Below, one piece after another: positions 37,248 through 57,989 of a stretch of 64,000 nucleotides of DNA. Position 1 is the first letter of the stretch. Each line of letters begins with the position of its first letter. The stretch comes from Physcomitrium patens (taxonomy: Eukaryota; Streptophyta; Bryopsida; Funariales; Funariaceae): contig NC_037254.1 of NCBI RefSeq assembly GCF_000002425.4, positions 21,422,115-21,486,114 on the forward strand, in the 5' to 3' direction. The position numbers and the translations under genes were made by a program. The notes below the pieces were generated by a model. That model was not told where the DNA came from. It saw only the letters and a list, made by a program, of their open reading frames with translations, and did no database searches.

Positions 37248-39480
37248 ATTGATACTATATGTCATAAGGCAAGAGTAATATTGTTTGAACAGTTCAAGGA
37301 GTGAATCTCTAGATTGCTATTTGGGGATTTATTATGGACATGTGGTTGGATGATTGTTCCACCCGTTTGGAAGTAGCTTACGCTTCAACTGGGTTTCATT
37401 CTGGAAGGTCTTCATAATATCGTTTACTTGTGTGGGATCTCAAAGGAAATGGTTTTGTAATAGTTTATTGTTTAAAGTATCCAGGAGATATTAATGATCG
37501 TTAGTACCATGGAAAAGGAATCCTTCAAAGTGGGGGATGCGGCTCGATTTGGTGGATGATTGGCACCCTCTTCGTACCCTAAGTCAACCCACCTAGACCC
37601 AGCCCAGCTCCTGGAACCTTCACACTTGCTTTGGGCCTGGGCTCCACTTCCTCGAAGCTACTTCGAAGTTGAAGGATTTAAACTCTTCCCTATTGTGTCC
37701 GATTTCCGAATAAGTGTGTCAACATGCATTATGTGCACACACAAAGAACATACCACACACAGAGACATACGTGTATGTATGTATATATGTATTTATGTAC
37801 TAGCAGAAACTTGTGCTGTTGGACATGGAAAAGCTGTTAATGGATAGTAAAATGTAGATTTTTTTTGTAGATTATGCAAAGCTTTTTGCTGGTAAATAAT
37901 TTCTTCTTTTTTTTTTCCAATGATAAGGCTTCTTTGTCTCTTTGTCTTCTAACTATGCTTATTATATGAATGTGTATACAAATTGAGTTCTTTATCTTTT
38001 AAAAAGATGGATACTTTTGTGGTAGTTCTCAGTGTACAATTTTTTTTTTTTTTTTTTTTTCCTTCTATTGTTTTTTTTATTTATTTATTTTGAATGTGTG
38101 ATATGTAGTAAATTCTACCAAGGGGTAGCACTATATATATATTTCCTGAGTATGAAATAGACACAAAAGTGAAATGAATTAAACCATTTAGAAGTAATTT
38201 TTACAATAATTGGAAATGGAAAAGTATAGTGCAAAAAAATTGTATTTTCAAATAGAATCTATGACGCACACATTAACAAATCACACCAATTTCACATGAT
38301 GAATATAAAATAAAACAAAATGACTAATATTAGAATGCATGAAAAAGTCATCTACACACCAGAAATTGTCTACATACATATTAACAATCAATAACACCAC
38401 CCAAACACAGATCACAACTTCAAAGTGCAAGAATGTGAAAGATGGATTTATGTAAATGCATCACAACAGAAAGAAAGCAGCATGACATGCAGGCGCCAAG
38501 AGAAGCCACGTGTAGGGTCTGATGGGTGTGGAGACATTGAAGCCCGCGATGGACAGAATAGGAAGGATGAAGACGAAAAAGACGAATGAAGATGAAGGAA
38601 GAGGAGGCGTGGGAGCACCTGACACAGCCAGTTGACGCAGGAGCCGGCGATGCCGCATAGTCGCACGACAACGAGCGCGACTCCAACCTGGAAGTCAGCG
38701 CGGAGGTGGGGACCAGCGGATTTAACGAGAGAGAGAGAGAGTGAGTGAGCGAGTGAGAGTGAGAGTGAGAGAGAACGAGAGTGGGCGAGAGAGGGAGGAG
38801 GGAAGAGAGCGGTGAGCGAGTGCGGCAAGGGCGAAGTGGGTGGGGCAAGGCAAAGCGGCAACAAAAAACCAAAGGCGCAACGAAAAACAAGTGAGTGAGA
38901 ACTACCAGTGGAGCATTCAGCACTCGTCTTTAGACTAGCAGCCAGGCGCATGGCAATGCCGGGGTGGGCTGGTTAGCGGAAGGAAGGAAGGAAGGAAGGA
39001 AGGAAGGAAAGGAGCAAACAACCAGCCAAAGCCCCCCCCTGCTCCCCCTCCCCCTCTCCTTCCCCCCGCTGGGGTTTCATGTCCCGCCATGGAAACTAGT
39101 GCTCAGCACCCCCAAAACGGATGCCAAGCTGCCCCGCGCTAACTCCACGTTCCCTCATACCTTCCCTTTCCTGAAATCCCCATCATCCCTGACTGCCGCT
39201 TCCAAGCCTCACCCGCTTGCTCTGCACTTGCAACACCAGCCAGGGTTTGCGCAGCATAGGGCTCGGTCCTTTTATTTTTTTCCTCCTAACCCCCCCCCCC
39301 CCCCCGCCTCCCAACCCCCGCCCCGCCCCGCCCCACCCCTCTCTCCCCCGGCCCTTCGCTCTTTCTCGCTTGGACCACCTGTGCCTCGAGTCCCGTCCTC
39401 CGCTCCTGGCTCCTGTTACTTTTCCCAACCCCTAACCTCAACCCAACCTCAACCCCAAGTCCAACTTATCTTCTTCGCGA
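37100..39480. other. Intergenic upstream of INO80, low-complexity
   Basis: Contains poly-T runs (37208-37245, 38041-38060), a GA/GAGT-rich tract (38722-38775), a GGAA microsatellite (38978-39010) and a C16 run (39290-39305). Long Ser/Pro-rich open frames at 38420-39587 arise from these low-complexity tracts and are not credible genes. The CT/C-rich part near 39.2-39.5 kb probably belongs to the INO80 promoter and leader. Confidence 0.5.
38978..39010. repeat. GGAA microsatellite
   Basis: About eight GGAA units in the INO80 upstream region. Confidence 0.9.
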
Positions 39481-39484
39481 CTCC

Positions 39485-39492
39485 AAACCCTA
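39485..39492 (+). promoter_or_regulatory. Telo-box AAACCCTA upstream of INO80
   Basis: A perfect plant telo-box lies about 410 bp before the INO80 ATG; a second inverted TAGGGTTTT lies near 39692. Telo-boxes are typical of promoters and leaders of plant housekeeping and translation genes. Confidence 0.45.
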
Positions 39493-39900
39493 GACCACTT
39501 CTGCTTCTCGCGTATTTGGATGTAGCTCCTTGGCGTGGCTCCGTTTCTCGTGTGTGGTGTGGGCGTTGCAGGGGAGTGTCAATGTGAGGCTATTGGGTGC
39601 ATCTGTGTCTCCGGACCAAATTTCGGACTTGCAGACTACGGGCGGGCGCTGGGTTGGAGAGGAAGAGCCCCGATTTTTTCTGGGTTGGGAACTAGGGTTT
39701 TGGCGTAGAGGTGGGCAGTCTGGGAAAATTTACTGGGCAATTGGAGCTGCGTGGGTGATCGGCGCTGGATTTCTGGGTCGAGGGAAGCGGAGTTGCACAC
39801 TTTGATTCTGGGAGTTGGGAGGCCTGGTGCAGGAGGGCTGGCAGTTCATTGGCGGGGATGAGAAGAAGTTGTGAATTTTAGTTATCAGTTTTCGCGTACA

Positions 39901-49503
<9,603 letters not shown>

Positions 49504-51342
49504 GATACCTCGGCTGTGGTCATCTGGAAAGACTATCAAGAGAAAGCATTATCGGTGAGATTAGCCTCTACCCTGCAGCAGATTCTTAGTTGGAAATAGG
49601 TGGATTTCATTTTTGTGGATCTCAGAAACCAAGTGAAGACAGATTGCTGGAGGTTAACAGCCACAGCTGCTTTGGAGGTTTACCGGGAGTGTCCTTTGAG
49701 CTTGTGAATCACATCATTCAAACCGAACAGGAGGTTTTTGGTGTCTGTTTCCCAGAAATCTCGTGTAACGTATATAGTACACAATTTGGGGGTTGAACTG
49801 CCCGTATTTTACGACTGAGAAGGGTATTCGTGGCATCAGTGGGGGTACAACTCTGTGTTCACGCCGCGAAGGAGAAGCATAGGCATGTGGGAGGCAGTCA
49901 CATTATGTTGGCCAGCTGGAGGAAAGCTTGTATTGAGTAGGGACATGTGAAATGTCTCCAGAAAGACCCTTGATGTTGTAGGGTTGATTCATCAGAGCAA
50001 ATTTAAGACCATTTGTAAATTTTTCTCACTTAACACGCAATACTTGAGAGTGTGCAAATCACTGAAATAGCCCACTCGTATTCGCCTCTATTGTATCACC
50101 TAGCTGTCTTATTGAACACATTGATCATCTTCAATATGCTCATTTCTCTTGTCTAGAATCTGTGTTGGGTTTTATCATTAGTTGAGGTTTCTGAACCCAG
50201 CAATTTTTTTTTTAAAAAAGTAAAATCAAATCTAACATATTTGGAAAATATTATGATTGTATTCTTTTTAGATTGTAGAGTTTTTGTTTAATGACTTGTG
50301 TTATTAGTTTATTCTCCCTGAGTAGGAAATCATCCATGGAAGCTAGTTTAAATAAAACTAAACGGGACAGTGTCTTCAATTTTACCAACACTAATTTTGA
50401 ACCATGTTGAACACAGGGCTTTCAAGTCCCATTAGGTTTTGGTGTAACCATTTTACTGTTAGTGTCTAAATAGCCTAACAGATAGAGACATGTTCATTCA
50501 CACATGTATGTGAAACACAAATGTTTTGGTTTTTATTTTTGTTTTAAGCTATTGAATTGTTTTATAGTATGGTAATTTTTCACAAAAATTAAGTAGTTAA
50601 TTATATTTATATATTAGAATATATTGAAATAAGTTATTTATTCACTTTTTCAAAAACCTTATGTTGGAACAAAACACACTATAAGCTTATTGGAACAAAA
50701 TGTAGGCAACAATTCATTGGAGGAAGTTTCCTCAAATAGGTTCTTAAATATCTTGTGCATCAAATCAATAAAAGTGTTCATGTAAGCTTTAAAACCCATG
50801 AATAATATAAATAGGAACAGGATTAAGACCATTTTTGGTCATGACAGTTTGTCTTTCATCCACAAGATTGAAAATATTTGTGCAAATCAATATGATTATG
50901 TTTAAAACACAATGTGTTGATTCACTAACTTCTTGTTACTACTGCTTCTCATTACTCCCACACGTTCTTCTTCGTATTTGTATGTGAAAATAGTAGGTTA
51001 ACAAAAAATCATTAAAGGAACGATTTTTTTCAAATCGTAAAATAAACAAATCGTAAGATTTGAGATTTATCAAAAATGAATAAATTGGGAAAGATGTTAA
51101 AAAATATAAGATTTTTATTTTTAGAGGTTAAATTCTATTTGGTGCTAAAGTAGTATATCTTGGTGCTGACATGGCACAGTGTAATATTAAAAGATAAAAA
51201 AATTGGGTTCATATTTCGAACAGCCTGGAGGCTCCTTAGTGAATACAAACGGGAACCCAAAGGGAACCGTAAATTGCCGTTCCCTTCAAAGCCCAGCATC
51301 TACGTCCATTTCCGATGGGGGATCTGACGGTGGGAGGTCGTT
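49504..51342. other. INO80 3' flank and AT-rich spacer
   Basis: The first part is probably the INO80 3' UTR. From 50.2 to 51.2 kb the DNA is AT-rich and gene-free. A TGTTGGAACA sequence at 50663 resembles an LTR start, but no matching end or target duplication was found. Confidence 0.5.
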
Positions 51343-51351
51343 TTAGGGTTT
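51343..51351 (-). promoter_or_regulatory. Telo-box (AAACCCTAA on minus) at the eL18 5' end
   Basis: TTAGGGTTT on the plus strand is a perfect inverted telo-box about 110 bp before the eL18 ATG, the expected position near the transcription start of plant ribosomal protein genes. Confidence 0.65.
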
Positions 51352-51459
51352 GGCACTGTGCTTGGTTTACTCGCGAGTTCGTGCCCCAGGTCGTCCTCTT
51401 CTCAAGCCCCATCGCTACAACAGATCTGTCTCCCGGCGGGCTTGTCTCCATCGACAACC

Positions 51460-53023
51460 ATGGTAATGCTTCTGCCTCTTTGGCTTGAATTCCTTCGTCT
51501 CGTTTTAAAGACGATTTTTGCTGTTCTTTGGTTCTCCGGAATGCTTGATGAATTGCTTCTTTCTAGCCGTGCGGTGTGTCGCTTTGTTCCGCTTTCGAGG
51601 CAACCAGTTCCTCACCGTATTGCTTTGTGAACAGGGTATCGATTTGAAGGCCGGTGGCCGCAACAAGAAAACCAAGCGTACCGCTCCCAAGAGCCAGAAT
51701 GTCTACCTGAAGCTTCTCGTTAAGGTGCACCTCTTAATGTTTACAGCCGCGCCTTTGCTCTTCGTTTCCTCTCTCATTTAAGATGAAACTTAGGGTATAT
51801 ATCCACTTCTAGGATGACTGATTGCAGTCGGAATCTTTTCCGGGGTGGCCTGCGGTCTTCCCTTGCCCTAGTTGTTGTTTTTTACTTTTTACGCTGCAAT
51901 ATTGTATACTGTGTCTAGGTTGTAGCTCTTGTGTCCTCTTCCGACGTTGTTGTTGGATTAGGTCTTCGTACTATGTCCAAGGTATTTGTTGATTTTTTGT
52001 TCTTTGTGCCACTGGCGTACTACCCCTGGGTTTGACATGTGCGTGGTTAACATGTATTAGGGCATTGTAAGTCTGGATTAAGAGTTCAGAGTGTGGCTGA
52101 ATATCTTACTAACAGTTGGCTCTTTGGGAAATCGCTTGCAGCTTTACAGGTTCTTGGTCAGGAGGACTGACGCTCCCTTCAACAGTGTTGTCTTGAAACG
52201 TCTGTTCATGAGTAGGACGAACAGGGCTCCTCTTTCTATGAGTCGCCTTGTCAAGTATATGACTGGAAAGGTACTAATTTTCGTTCTAGGTTTTTTGTGG
52301 CTTTTTTTTCACGTTTGTATTCAGTGTAACTGCTAGTGATGATAGATCTCATCAGGAGGGGACACACTTAGTATGTGTAAGGAATCTACGACGAGAACTG
52401 ACGTTTCGTTTACTGCTTCTGTGTTTTTTTATTTAATTTTAGGAGGGCAAGATCGCTGTGTTGGTTGGAACCATCACCGATGATGTCCGACAATTCGAGG
52501 TACCAGCGTTGAAGGTATGCGCATTGCGTTTTACCGAAACTGCTCGTGCCCGAATCCTGAAGGCTGGTGGGGAATGTTTGACTTTTGATCAGCTTGCGCT
52601 GCGTGCACCAACAGGGTCCAACACTGTGAGTTCCTCCTTCCCGCCTCAAACTATCCACATAGTGTAGCGCACATATTAGTTATCTGCTTTGAACAGAGAT
52701 GTTGTGAAACTTATTCGCACTCGAGGTATGTTCCGCGTTAGCTATAAATACATGCTGGGTATTTGTAGGATTATTATTGTAGGTTTTTTTGAGTCCTCGT
52801 GCATGAAACAGAGGCCTTTTGCTTTGGAATTAACCGGATTAATCAATTTGTTTGATTGTAAATGTAGGTCCTTCTTCGGGGTCCCAAGAACGCTCGTGAG
52901 GCAGTCAAGCACTTCGGAGCACCTGGTGTGCCTCAGAGTCACGCTAAGCCCTACGTGCGCTCTAAGGGACGCAAGTTTGAGAAGGCTCGTGGTCGTCGTA
53001 ACAGCAGAGGCTTCAAGGTCTAA
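51460..53023 (+). CDS. RPL18: 60S ribosomal protein eL18
   Basis: This is a cytosolic large-subunit ribosomal protein of 186 residues, the usual eL18 length. Exons 51460-51462, 51635-51724, 52142-52270, 52443-52625 and 52868-53023 total 561 bp in frame. The first coding exon is just the ATG, followed directly by the GTAATG donor. Exon 2 then encodes [20 protein letters not shown]. Later segments [27 protein letters not shown] and [15 protein letters not shown], and the basic tail [17 protein letters not shown], are highly conserved in eL18. A telo-box lies upstream, as expected for translation genes. Intron 3 carries a weak box C/D snoRNA-like motif. Confidence 0.96.
52334..52403 (+). ncRNA. 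Possible intronic box C/D snoRNA in eL18 intron 3
   Basis: A C-box match GTGATGA (52336-52342) and a D-box CTGA (52398-52401) are about 55 nt apart inside intron 3 of a ribosomal protein gene, a common host for snoRNAs. No convincing terminal stem could be paired and the rRNA target was not identified, so this is weak. Confidence 0.22.
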
Positions 53024-54007
53024 AGACATTGTTTCCGTCGTATTGAGTAGAGGAGTCCCTCCACCCAGATTGGCTGGAGATAAAATTAGGTTTGCATACA
53101 GATGTTCTGTGTTCTTTCGCCTGTCATACCGCTCTTATGATATCTGGTTGGTGTACTCCTGTCTCGAATCTAATAGCCTTCAATGCGCAAACAGGAATTT
53201 GCAATTCCACTTGGGCTCCAGTTTTCCTTAGCCCATTGGGCCCTTTTCTCTTGCAAAAGTTTTCTTATCCATGCTTTGAGAATGACCTCGCTACTCTGCG
53301 CCTCGTGGATTATTCTCTGTACCTGAGAGCAGTCGAGTTAACTTTCATTTAATTGCAAACTCCATTATTACGAACTAAACGTATCTCGTAACCTGACATC
53401 AATATGTCACTAATGTAATACTCAAGCGACGGAGCGCTAGACTCTACATCAGTGTGTTTACGCTCTTAGTAATTTCTGACACTTGCCTGCCGTAATGAAT
53501 GATGTTGGCACTCTTGGTAATGTGGTCTCAAAGACCTTGAAGAGTTCATTCCAACGCCTCTGCCACCATCACCTCCTGTACTGGTTTTGTGAACTCAAAA
53601 CAGTTCGTGTGCACTCTTTCAGTAATATTATTCTTGTCAAACCCATTTTGGAAAAATTGTTCATCGCTACGTAGATGTTCTATGCATTTAGTTAGGGTGT
53701 GTGCAAGCATTCCTACTCAACCGTGGGAAGGTTTTGTGGCATCACAGCCCTACCGAGTCACCAATAGAGCAAGATCCCGTTCTCAACTGAAATGGATGTG
53801 AAAATTCTGGAATGTGATGTAATGAAGTGGCTTGTAGTTTCGACACCACACCTCACCGCTCGGGTGATTCAGCAGAGTACCTTTTTCCCGCGCCTCCGTG
53901 CCCTCATTCCGAATCGTCATTTCTGTTCATGAAGGCTTAAAATGGCTTTGAGGGAATGTTTGAGGTAGAGTAGCGTACGAGAGGAGGGTGTATTCATTTT
54001 GTGAGCC
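53024..54007. other. Intergenic eL18 - MSRA
   Basis: Holds the eL18 3' UTR and MSRA promoter. No gene or repeat is recognised. Confidence 0.55.
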
Positions 54008-55552
54008 ATGGATAGTTTCTTGAGCATGCTGGGTTTCAATTCTCGACGAGCTTCCTCGTACAACCCAGCTGACGTTGCTATTTCAGAAGGGCCGGATATC
54101 GACAAGCCCGCGAGTGGGAATCAGTTTGCTTGTTTTGGAGCTGGGTGTTTCTGGGGCGTGGAGCTTGCGTATCAGCGCGTGCCGGGTGTGACCTACACGG
54201 AGGTTGGGTATACGCAGGGGCAATTGCACAACCCTACATACGAAGCAGTCTGCTCGGGCGACACAGGTACGTAGTCTTGGTGATTCATGTGCACTATTCC
54301 TTTAGTTTTTTTGCAGCTGATGCTTGTACAGTTTAATCTAGGTCGGTTTTGAGAAGTTTGCATCGACGCTTGTCCATGACTACATGCGTTTTTGAAGTTT
54401 CGGTGGACGGTTATTGTTGGGCTGTGTGTGGAGGTGTATGAGTGGGGGGATTTCTTGCTCAATTGACGGTGGCTTTATTGCTTTAAAACAACCATCGCGG
54501 TCAGTGGTTTGAATTCTTGGCTTTCACCGAAAATTGAGCTCAAATTTTAGATTGTTAATTATGGGGTGGATTTTGTCGCACGGAAGCATCTGCGGTAGTT
54601 TCCAGTGTGCGTTAATCTCAAGGAATTGAATTTCGTGCAAACTGAACTGTACCCTCGATTTCTAATTGCGGCTTTAACATTCAAGTTTTCGTGCTTTTCT
54701 CAATGTTTCATTTTAGGGTATGGGGAAGTGAGAGTGTAAACACTTTAAAACATTAAATAAAATAATAGAAATTTTTGAAGTTTGGTGAAAACCGCAAGCA
54801 CAGAGTTGAGGGTAAGTGGCACACTTCTGCACATTATCCTTATTGCTAATTAGGAATGGTATATAGTTTCGTCCTAGACCGTAGTTCTGTTATGTCTGCC
54901 TGAGTTTAGACCAAAATTTCTGATTATGTCATTTTCGTGACGAAGGACTGTGCCTGACTCCTTTTTGGCTCATTTTCTGGCTTGGTATTCTTAATTTAGA
55001 CGTATTTTGTGTATAATGTTAACTAGTTCTTTTAACGTAAGGAATGTCTTGTTTGAAAACAGGACATTCAGAAGTAGTGAGGTTACAGTATAATCCAGCT
55101 GAAGTCAGTTACGAGGATTTGCTCAATGTATTTTGGAATCGCCATGATCCTACTACGCTCAACCGCCAGGTACTTTGTCGATTTCATTTTCCGGTTGAAC
55201 ACGCCGCTGATGAGAAGTACTTTGATTGTTGATGCGACAATATGTTAAAGTCACGATGCTGTCTTGCTAAGTGCTTTAATACTGGAATCTGTTATGACAG
55301 GGTGGTGATTCTGGACCACAATACCGATCTGGCATCTACTACTACTCACCTGAGCAAGAAAGAGTAGCCAAGGAATCACTTGCAAACCATCAGAAATCTC
55401 TGAGCCGAAAGATTGTTACTGAGGTTCTCCCAGCTAAAAAGTTCTACAAAGCAGAGTCCTATCATCAGCAGTATTTAAGTAAGGGTGGCAGGATGGGTTC
55501 AAAACAGTCAGCAGCGAAAGGTTGCAAAGATTCTATCAGATGCTACGGCTGA
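54008..55552 (+). CDS. MSRA: Peptide methionine-S-sulfoxide reductase A
   Basis: This enzyme reduces methionine-(S)-sulfoxide in proteins using thioredoxin. Exons 54008-54266, 55063-55169 and 55301-55552 total 618 bp (205 aa), all in phase with GT-AG junctions. The catalytic Cys47 is in [42 protein letters not shown] and [10 protein letters not shown] are the conserved family blocks. C-terminal cysteines in [11 protein letters not shown] fit resolving residues. There is no obvious transit peptide: the first 38 residues are short and mixed, so a cytosolic location is most likely. Intron 1 is long (796 bp). Confidence 0.95.
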
Positions 55553-55957
55553 ATCTGCATGCATGCATGCCCTGTTCAGCTGTATATGATACTTTCGTAT
55601 TATAAAATCATCCCTTCGTCAAGGGATTAGTTCTCTCAATGTCTTATGTTTTTTTTATCACAAAATGCGACGTCAAATGCTGCACCTATGATTTACATTT
55701 GCTGCATTCGAGGACCCTTGCTGTCTGAACCGTGTCTTCGTCTGTACTCGTTACAAGCAAGAGGATTTTACTCGTCAGTGGGCAACTAGTGGCTTGCACA
55801 AGGTGTCACCTCGGTAGCTACATCCTTATCAACTCCAACCAGCAAGTCCTTTTCTAACCTAGCAGGTATTTGTCAATAAGCATCTTCTTTCTGGATGCCC
55901 TTATTGTGACCCTCTCATGCAACAGTGATAACAGTGCTATCTTTTGTCCACTAAATA

Positions 55958-56000
<43 letters not shown>

Positions 56001-56497
56001 AGACTACTGTGCACTGACTTGCGCATCGGCTATATATAATTACTTAGCTAGGATTGTTATACTTATACTTTGATGTCAGTTAGCTGTTCGTGCTTCTCCT
56101 CAGACTCGGTATTGCCCCAACTCATCCCTCTAGATACTGTGCACTCCATCTACTCTTGCTCTTCTTTGCCTAATTGTTCTGATTTTTTCTGTGCTCTTGC
56201 AAATAGTGGATTTTTCTCAATGTCCCGGGTGTCCAAACAATGGAAGCCTGGGTGGCTTGTTTTAAATTGCCTCTTCTTTGCGTCGAATTTTGTCATTGGG
56301 CATGATTGGTTGTTGCTGTGGATCATTGGCAATGAAGAGAGCATCATAGAATGTCAGGTAGGGATCAAATTGAAGTTTCTTTTCAGTCAGCTTGCTTGAC
56401 AACGTTGTCTAGAGCACAAGTGACCCACTTAAATCTAAACTTTTCAAGTGCTCTCATGTGATTGATGCTTGATGCAATGATTTAAGTGCAGATTACG
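55553..56497. other. MSRA 3' flank and spacer
   Basis: Contains a long TA microsatellite. Open frames on both strands at 56070-56399 show no recognisable family. Confidence 0.5.
55961..55995. repeat. TA dinucleotide microsatellite
   Basis: About 17 uninterrupted AT units. Confidence 0.95.
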
Positions 56498-56653
56498 ATG
56501 GCCCGATTAAGCTTCCTGTTTGTGTTCTTCATACTGCTTCTTCTGCTGGCCATCAACACGGAAGGCCGTCTTGTGCCAACTGCATGTTGGCAACGCCCCG
56601 TTAATCCATGTGACTCTCACGCTCCATGGCCCCCTTCAAAACACCTGCGATAA
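56498..56653 (+). CDS. Candidate small secreted peptide (51 aa)
   Basis: I do not recognise a family. The ORF starts MARLSFLFVFFILLLLLAIN, a textbook signal peptide: positive n-region, 15-residue hydrophobic core, polar c-region around TEG. The mature part would be about 28 residues with two cysteines (ACWQRPVNPCDSH), several prolines and a basic end (PSKHLR), then TAA. An acceptor-like AAGTGCAG lies just before the leader (56484-56491), so a 5'-UTR intron is possible. The RLVPT at the processing point recalls CLE peptides, but the CLE GPNPLHN ending is absent. It lies between MSRA and the NAC remnant. It may be a peptide hormone-like gene, a fragment, or chance. Confidence 0.4.
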   Translation: MARLSFLFVFFILLLLLAINTEGRLVPTACWQRPVNPCDSHAPWPPSKHLR

Positions 56654-56957
56654 TCGTGAATGATCTCAAGAAAGGTATCCCCAGCTCGGATTGCAGGCGA
56701 CAGTGCGGGACAGCCTTTTATGTTTTTGGCACGTAACGTAAATATGCTGTAATTTCTAGAAGCTTGTGAGAAAGCATAATGGTTTTGAGTCTGTCCAGAC
56801 TGAAAATAAATTGATACTCCTTGCTCTGTCTCCTACCCATCCACAATGATGTGATAAATCAGGATCTCCTTTCTGGGTAAGCTCCCTGGAAGTAAAGAGC
56901 TCTTTTCTTCATCAATGCCCGGTTTCTCGACGTCATGGGGCTGACCAGCACTTTCAC

Positions 56958-57985
56958 CTATTTGGGGCTCTTCGTGCTTTGCAATTTGGGATTAAAGCAT
57001 TCTTGCCCCGCTATGTTGTCATTAAAGCTCTCTCCACCGCAGTCGCGATCGTGATCAATGCCATAGAGCCCTAATCTCAACATTTCGTCTTCAAAACACA
57101 CGTCGTCAGCCTGCTCTTTGATTACTCTTAGAGCTGTGTCTTCGGCGCTGGACCAAGAGCCCAGGGGCAACGATAGCGACCTGTTTTCGAAGTAAGTCGT
57201 TGTGGAAGGATCCCGAGATTGATTTTTCGTGGTCCAGCTCCGTGCCGTCACTGCCACTAGAAATCTGGGGATCATTAAACTCGCACAAGCCCGAGTTTGA
57301 AGTTTCTGGATACAAATTCATGAAATAGTTGACATCGTCTGGTCTATTCAAGCTTGAGGGGTATCCTAGCTCCAGCTGAAGCGAGTTCAGATACTGGTTA
57401 GGCTGATGGAGTTTATAGTCGTCGAGGTTAATGATTTCTCACTTGACTCTGGAAGATTTTTCAAGAAATGTTAACTGGTCGTCTCCAGGGAGTACGTTGG
57501 GAGAGCCCGCCGCTTCTGGAGATAGCGCACCCATGTGCTCTTCGTAAGAAATAGCTCTTTCTTGCTGCATTTCCATCTTCAGGTTTTTGTTCTTCTTGAA
57601 TAGACGGCAGACCACCCACCCACCGTCCTGAAAACCCAGTGTACAATTTAATAGGTTATCAAAAACCTGGAATACGAACTGCAAACTAGTCATAAAAAAC
57701 AAGACGAAAAAAACAGTAAGAAAAGTACAGAAATTGAAAGGTGAGCAGGAATTTACATGGGTTGGTCGTTCGGATCCGTCGTAAAGGCGAAACTCGTGCA
57801 TAATCCAGTCAGTCTTGATGCCATGTGGAGCACGGCCTTGATAGAATACGAGCGTTTTGCGCATGCCGATCAGAGTCTGGTTTAGCTTAGTGTGGATGGG
57901 TTTGTCGCGTCCAGTTGCATTCCAGAAACCCATGGTGGTGGCGCGATTGGCTCGGGTGCCCGTTGGATACTTCTTTCCCTTGCGG
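56958..57985 (-). pseudogene. 5'-truncated NAC transcription factor, VND/NST/SMB type
   Basis: The minus strand encodes NAC subdomains [40 protein letters not shown] and [11 protein letters not shown], then after an intron (57756-57628) [22 protein letters not shown] with [10 protein letters not shown] points to the VND/NST/SMB clade, which controls water-conducting and cell-wall differentiation. Subdomains A and B (PPGFRFHP, EWYFFS) are missing: reading stops at an acceptor-like TTTCTTTCAG at 57986, and C-rich DNA lies beyond. A TGA at 57439-57441 interrupts a frame that otherwise continues for about 100 codons, and the later C-terminal part (57200-56958) is in another frame. A GT-AG intron 57442-57265 could bypass both defects, so an intact gene with distant 5' exons is not excluded. 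Confidence 0.6.
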
Positions 57986-57989
57986 CTGA

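Noticed and set aside
38420..39587. Ser/Pro-rich open frames of 167-207 codons on both strands
   Set aside because: They consist of GA, GGAA and poly-C simple repeats in the INO80 upstream region; no splice context or conserved motif.
39530..39805. 91-codon ORF before the INO80 ATG
   Set aside because: Lies in the probable INO80 leader; Trp/Gly-rich with no domain. At most an upstream ORF, not a separate gene.
50663..51000. Possible solo LTR starting TGTTGGAACA
   Set aside because: No matching TGTTCCAACA-type end, no target duplication and no primer-binding site.
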